Both the position numbers and the translations under genes were made by a program. This document shows positions 30,171 to 34,370 of a DNA stretch of 34,370 nt, piece after piece. The DNA comes from Pseudomonas reidholzensis (lineage in GTDB: Bacteria; Pseudomonadota; Gammaproteobacteria; Pseudomonadales; Pseudomonadaceae): NCBI RefSeq assembly GCF_900536025.1, contig NZ_UNOZ01000036.1, forward strand, positions 1 through 34,370. The letters are read 5' to 3'. The notes below the pieces were generated by a model. It saw only the letters and a program-made list of their open reading frames with translations, had not been told where the DNA came from and ran no database searches. How positions within the stretch are numbered: the first letter of the stretch is position 1; every line of letters starts with the position of its first letter.

Positions 30171-31517
30171 ATGAACATGCCCGAAACCGCAACCACCGGC
30201 ATCGCCAGCCAGCTGAAGCTGGATGCCCACTGGATGCCGTACACCGCCAACCGTAATTTCCAGCGTGACCCCCGCCTGATCGTCGCCGCCGATGGCAGCT
30301 ACCTGGTCGACGACAAGGGCCGGCGGATCTTCGACGCGCTGTCGGGGCTGTGGACTTGCGGCGCCGGGCACACCCGCAAGGAAATCAGCGAAGCGGTCGC
30401 GCGCCAGGTTGGCGTGCTCGACTACTCGCCAGCGTTCCAGTACGGCCATCCGCTGTCCTTCCAGCTGGCGGAAAAGATCACCGACCTGACCCCAGGTGAC
30501 TTGAACCATGTGTTCTTCACCAACTCCGGCTCCGAGTGCGCCGACACGGCGCTGAAGATGGTGCGCGCCTACTGGCGCCTGAAAGGCCAGGCGACCAAGA
30601 CCAAGATGATCGGCCGTGCGCGTGGCTACCATGGCGTCAACATCGCCGGTACCAGCCTTGGCGGCGTCAATGGCAACCGCAAGATGTTCGGCCAGTTGCT
30701 CGACGTCGATCACCTGCCGCACACCGTACTGCCGGTCAACGCTTTCTCCAAAGGCTTGCCGGAGGAGGGCGGGATAGCCCTGGCCGACGAGATGCTCAAG
30801 CTGATCGAGCTGCATGACGCCTCGAACATCGCTGCCGTGATCGTCGAGCCGCTGGCCGGGTCGGCCGGTGTACTGCCTCCGCCGAAGGGGTACCTCAAGC
30901 GTCTGCGCGAGATCTGCACGCAGCACAACATCCTGCTGATCTTCGACGAAGTGATCACCGGTTTCGGCCGCATGGGCGCCATGACCGGTGCCGAAGCGTT
31001 CGGCGTGACCCCGGACCTGATGTGCATCGCCAAGCAGGTGACCAACGGCGCCATCCCGATGGGCGCGGTCGTTGCCAGCAGCGAGATCTACCAGACCTTC
31101 ATGAACCAGCCGACGCCGGAGTACGCCGTGGAATTCCCCCATGGCTACACCTACTCGGCCCACCCGGTGGCGTGCGCCGCCGGTATCGCCGCGCTGGACC
31201 TGCTGCAGAAGGAAAACCTCGTGCAGTCGGCCGCCGAGCTGTCGCCGCACTTCGAGAAGTTGCTGCACGGTGTCAAAGGCACCAAGAACATCGTCGACAT
31301 CCGCAACTACGGCCTGGCCGGTGCCATCCAGATCGCTGCGCGCGACGGTGATGCCATCGTGCGGCCGTATGAAGTGGCCATGAAGCTTTGGCAGAAGGGT
31401 TTCTATGTACGTTACGGCGGCGACACCCTGCAGTTCGGGCCGACCTTCAACACCCAGCCGCAGGAGCTCGATCGCCTGTTCGACGCGGTGGGCGAGACCC
31501 TGAACCAGATCGACTGA
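30171..31517 (+). CDS. bauA: Beta-alanine/omega-amino acid:pyruvate aminotransferase
   Basis: Class III PLP-dependent aminotransferase of 448 aa that moves the amino group of beta-alanine (and other omega-amines) to pyruvate, giving malonate semialdehyde and alanine. Signature blocks: DALSGLWTCGAGHTRKEI, the gly-rich FTNSGSECADTALKM, the PLP Asp in LLIFDEVITGFGRMG and the Schiff-base Lys in LMCIAKQVTNGAIPMGAV. These match the well-known Pseudomonas omega-transaminase. GAGGAA lies before the ATG. The dehydrogenase gene follows after 69 bp, which include a 9-bp hairpin. Confidence 0.95.
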   Translation: MNMPETATTGIASQLKLDAHWMPYTANRNFQRDPRLIVAADGSYLVDDKGRRIFDALSGLWTCGAGHTRKEISEAVARQVGVLDYSPAFQYGHPLSFQLAEKITDLTPGDLNHVFFTNSGSECADTALKMVRAYWRLKGQATKTKMIGRARGYHGVNIAGTSLGGVNGNRKMFGQLLDVDHLPHTVLPVNAFSKGLPEEGGIALADEMLKLIELHDASNIAAVIVEPLAGSAGVLPPPKGYLKRLREICTQHNILLIFDEVITGFGRMGAMTGAEAFGVTPDLMCIAKQVTNGAIPMGAVVASSEIYQTFMNQPTPEYAVEFPHGYTYSAHPVACAAGIAALDLLQKENLVQSAAELSPHFEKLLHGVKGTKNIVDIRNYGLAGAIQIAARDGDAIVRPYEVAMKLWQKGFYVRYGGDTLQFGPTFNTQPQELDRLFDAVGETLNQID

Positions 31518-31535
31518 CCTTTCCGACCTTGACGG

Positions 31536-31557
31536 CAGGCGTGCAGTGGCACGCCTG
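31536..31557 (+). other. Intercistronic hairpin between bauA and mmsA
   Basis: CAGGCGTGC (31536-31544) and GCACGCCTG (31549-31557) form a perfect 9-bp stem with a 4-nt loop. There is no U tract, so it more likely alters relative expression or mRNA stability than ends transcription. Confidence 0.6.
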
Positions 31558-31586
31558 ATCCCTCCTTCCTGTTTCTGGAGTTATGC

Positions 31587-33080
31587 ATGAGCATTGTTCA
31601 GCACCTGATCAACGGTGAACTGGTTTCCAAAGGCGAGCGCACCGCCGATGTCTTCAACCCGTCGACCGGCCAGGCCGTGCGCAAGGTCGAACTGGCCAGC
31701 CGCGCCACCGTCCAGGAGGCCATCGACTCGGCCAAGGCGGCCTTCCCGGCCTGGCGCAACACGCCACCGGCCAAGCGTGCCCAGGTCATGTTCCGCTTCA
31801 AGCAGTTGCTCGAGCAGAACGAAGCGAAGATCTCGCAGATGATCAGCGAAGAGCACGGCAAGACCCTCGAAGACGCTGCGGGCGAGCTCAAGCGTGGTAT
31901 CGAGAACGTCGAGTTCGCCTGCGCCGCCCCGGAAGTGCTCAAAGGCGAGTACAGCCGCAATGTCGGCCCGAACATCGATGCCTGGTCGGATTTCCAGCCG
32001 CTGGGCGTGGTTGCCGGGATCACCCCGTTCAACTTCCCGGCCATGGTGCCGCTGTGGATGTACCCGCTGGCCATCGCCTGCGGCAACGCCTTCATCCTCA
32101 AGCCTTCGGAGCGCGACCCGAGCTCGACCCTGTACATCGCCCAGCTGCTGCTCGAAGCCGGCCTGCCGAAGGGGATCCTCAACGTCGTGCACGGTGACAA
32201 GGAAGCGGTCGATGCTCTGATCGAGGCGCCAGAGGTCAAGGCCTTGAGCTTTGTCGGCTCGACCCCGATCGCTGAGTACATCTATGCCGAAGGCACCAAG
32301 CGCGGCAAGCGCGTGCAAGCCCTGGGGGGGGCGAAGAACCACGCGGTGGTGATGCCGGATGCCGACCTGGACAACGCCGTCAGCGCGCTGATGGGGGCTG
32401 CGTATGGTTCCTGTGGCGAGCGTTGCATGGCGATCTCGGTCGCGGTGTGCGTGGGTGACCAGGCCGCTGATGCGCTGATCGCCAAGCTCGAGCCGCAGAT
32501 CAAGGCGCTGAAGATCGGTGCCGGCACTTCGTGTGGCCTGGACATGGGCCCGCTGGTTACCGCTGCTGCGCGTGACAAAGTGGTTGGCTATATAGATGAC
32601 GGCGTCGCCGCCGGTGCCAAGCTGGTGGTCGATGGCCGTGGCTACCGGGTTTCCGGTAACGAAGATGGCTACTTCGTGGGCGGTACGCTGTTCGACAACG
32701 TCACGCCTGAAATGCGCATCTATAAAGAAGAGATCTTCGGCCCGGTGCTCTGCGTGGTGCGCGTCAACAGCCTGGAGCAGGCGATGCAGCTGATCAACGA
32801 CCATGAATACGGCAACGGCACCTGCATCTTTACCCGTGACGGTGAAGCGGCGCGGCTGTTCTGTGACGAGATCGAAGTGGGCATGGTCGGCGTCAACGTG
32901 CCTTTACCGGTGCCGGTGGCCTACCACAGCTTCGGCGGCTGGAAGCGTTCGCTGTTCGGCGACCTGCACGCGTACGGCCCGGATGGTGTGCGCTTCTATA
33001 CCCGGCGCAAGGCGATTACCCAGCGCTGGCCGCAGCGCAAGAGCCATGAGGCATCGCAGTTCGCCTTCCCTAGCCTCTAA
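31587..33080 (+). CDS. mmsA: CoA-acylating (methyl)malonate-semialdehyde dehydrogenase
   Basis: NAD-dependent CoA-acylating aldehyde dehydrogenase of 497 aa that turns malonate semialdehyde or methylmalonate semialdehyde into acetyl-CoA or propionyl-CoA with CO2. Family blocks: GVVAGITPFNFPAMVPLWM (catalytic Asn), SFVGSTPIAEYIYAEGTKRGKRVQALGGAKNH, the nucleophile Cys in YGSCGERCMAIS and EEIFGPVLCVVR. Placed after the beta-alanine transaminase gene, it completes the route beta-alanine to acetyl-CoA (the role named bauC or mmsA in pseudomonads). A TGGAGT ribosome-binding site is seen. A strong terminator follows (33100-33136). Confidence 0.95.
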   Translation: MSIVQHLINGELVSKGERTADVFNPSTGQAVRKVELASRATVQEAIDSAKAAFPAWRNTPPAKRAQVMFRFKQLLEQNEAKISQMISEEHGKTLEDAAGELKRGIENVEFACAAPEVLKGEYSRNVGPNIDAWSDFQPLGVVAGITPFNFPAMVPLWMYPLAIACGNAFILKPSERDPSSTLYIAQLLLEAGLPKGILNVVHGDKEAVDALIEAPEVKALSFVGSTPIAEYIYAEGTKRGKRVQALGGAKNHAVVMPDADLDNAVSALMGAAYGSCGERCMAISVAVCVGDQAADALIAKLEPQIKALKIGAGTSCGLDMGPLVTAAARDKVVGYIDDGVAAGAKLVVDGRGYRVSGNEDGYFVGGTLFDNVTPEMRIYKEEIFGPVLCVVRVNSLEQAMQLINDHEYGNGTCIFTRDGEAARLFCDEIEVGMVGVNVPLPVPVAYHSFGGWKRSLFGDLHAYGPDGVRFYTRRKAITQRWPQRKSHEASQFAFPSL

Positions 33081-33099
33081 ATAGAGAGCAGCAGGCATG

Positions 33100-33136
33100 A
33101 GCGGTCAGGCCGAAAGGCCTCCCCGCTGTGTTTTTT
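33100..33136 (+). terminator. Rho-independent terminator after mmsA
   Basis: An outer stem AGCGG/CCGCT (33100-33104, 33123-33127) encloses AGGCC-GAAA-GGCCT, followed after GTG by TTTTTT (33131-33136). The GNRA-type tetraloop and U tract make it a convincing terminator that insulates the rRNA promoters. Confidence 0.9.
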
Positions 33137-33167
33137 CAGGGATATGACGGTTTAATGAAATTAACGA

Positions 33168-33195
33168 TTGACGCCCTCTCAGATCCCCTTATAAT
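33168..33195 (+). promoter_or_regulatory. rRNA operon promoter 1
   Basis: TTGACG (33168-33173), 16-bp spacer and TATAAT (33190-33195), followed by a GC-rich discriminator GCGCC as in stringently controlled promoters. Confidence 0.85.
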
Positions 33196-33311
33196 GCGCC
33201 CCACTTCCAGCGTAGTTGGAACGGAAAACTCCTTGAGTTTCAATGAGTTAGAAGTTTCAGGCAGTATGGAGGTGCTTCGGTCGTCTGATCGGCAGCGGTG
33301 AAAAAAGGCAG

Positions 33312-33339
33312 TTGACAGCAGGTTGTAACGCTGTAGAAT
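33312..33339 (+). promoter_or_regulatory. rRNA operon promoter 2
   Basis: TTGACA (33312-33317), 16-bp spacer and TAGAAT (33334-33339), with CGCC in the discriminator region. Confidence 0.85.
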
Positions 33340-33421
33340 TCGCCTCCCGCTACGAGAGATCGCAGCGAGCCAAGTGTTTGAAGTTGAACGAGATTCTCGC
33401 AGAAAACTTCAAAATAAACGC

Positions 33422-33449
33422 TTGACAGGCTCTGAGGAAAGCGTAGAAT
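33422..33449 (+). promoter_or_regulatory. rRNA operon promoter 3
   Basis: TTGACA (33422-33427), 16-bp spacer and TAGAAT (33444-33449), followed by GCGCGCC. With promoters 1 and 2 it gives a tandem set, each with the same 16-bp spacing. Confidence 0.88.
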
Positions 33450-33487
33450 GCGCGCCTCGGTTGAGACGAAAAGTTCTTAACCAACCG

Positions 33488-33498
33488 CTCTTTAACAA
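33488..33498 (+). promoter_or_regulatory. boxA antitermination element
   Basis: GCTCTTTAACA matches the rrn boxA that recruits Nus factors for antitermination, about 150 nt before the 16S start, in the rRNA leader. Confidence 0.85.
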
Positions 33499-33648
33499 AT
33501 TGAATCAAGCAATTCGTGTGGGTGCTTGTGAGTATGGTTTGATAGTCGCCAAGATTATCAGCATCACAAGTGGCCACATGAGAAATCATAGTAGTCATTT
33601 GAGATTGCTGAGCCAAGTTTAGGGTTTCTTAAAAACCCAAGCAGTATT

Positions 33649-34370
<722 letters not shown>

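Noticed and set aside
33350..33622. Small proteins in the rRNA leader
   Set aside because: The sequence holds rrn promoters and boxA; frames there are accidental.

Overview
The window is chromosomal DNA of a Pseudomonas, most probably of the P. putida group. Evidence: the partial 16S rRNA gene at the right end has Pseudomonas signature sequence; the paired 32-bp REP palindromes at 86-179 and 14367-14460 are of the P. putida REP type; coding DNA is GC-rich with C/G third positions; and nearly every protein resembles a Pseudomonas family. Gene order around the copper genes, the deaminases and the beta-alanine genes also agrees with what I remember of P. putida chromosomes, from memory and not checked.

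Layout. 1-592: a composite repeat (REP pair, hairpin-rich body, tandem AAACCC tail) that runs up to the stop codon of dacB. 593-6867: PBP4 (dacB), the ribosome-associated protein YggL, and a BvgS-type hybrid sensor kinase with its LuxR-type response regulator. 7146-9576: dGTPase and a YqjD/YqjE/YqjK-type membrane operon. 9892-12706: ammonium transporter, a mini-glutaredoxin, a small SOS-type gene with a perfect LexA box, and an RluA-family pseudouridine synthase. 12717-15012: a repeat island with an inverted second copy of the repeat body split by an IS3-family insertion, followed by a full third copy. 15013-20721: a dCache chemoreceptor and a CueR/CopA/CopZ copper module enclosing an undescribed secreted protein. 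20829-23410: a Bcr/CflA exporter, a small antisense-overlapping gene, a roughly 535-bp gap and an ArsR-type regulator. 23440-25823: adenine/adenosine deaminase and 8-oxoguanine deaminase. 25944-27552: a MerR regulator with an SDR enzyme, divergent from a four-helix membrane protein across a MerR-type promoter. 27553-27804: an intergenic region with several DnaA-box-like sequences. 27805-33080: an IMPACT-family protein, a RutR-like TetR regulator, and a LysR regulator divergent from beta-alanine:pyruvate transaminase and (methyl)malonate-semialdehyde dehydrogenase. 33081-34370: terminator, three tandem rrn promoters, boxA and the first ~720 nt of a 16S rRNA gene.

How the parts fit. The copper genes form a coherent Cu(I) response: CopZ chaperone, CopA exporter and CueR sensor, with copA and copZ sharing TTGACC-N19 CueR-type promoters. 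The right half is rich in nucleobase and beta-alanine catabolism: purine-base deaminases, a homologue of the uracil sensor RutR, and enzymes converting beta-alanine through malonate semialdehyde to acetyl-CoA.

Most of the window is ordinary conserved chromosome. The least explained parts are the three-copy composite repeat with its hexanucleotide tail, the secreted protein embedded in the copper regulon, the DnaA-box cluster, and the MerR-controlled membrane protein. No CRISPR array, prophage, toxin-antitoxin pair or recognisable defence system is visible.
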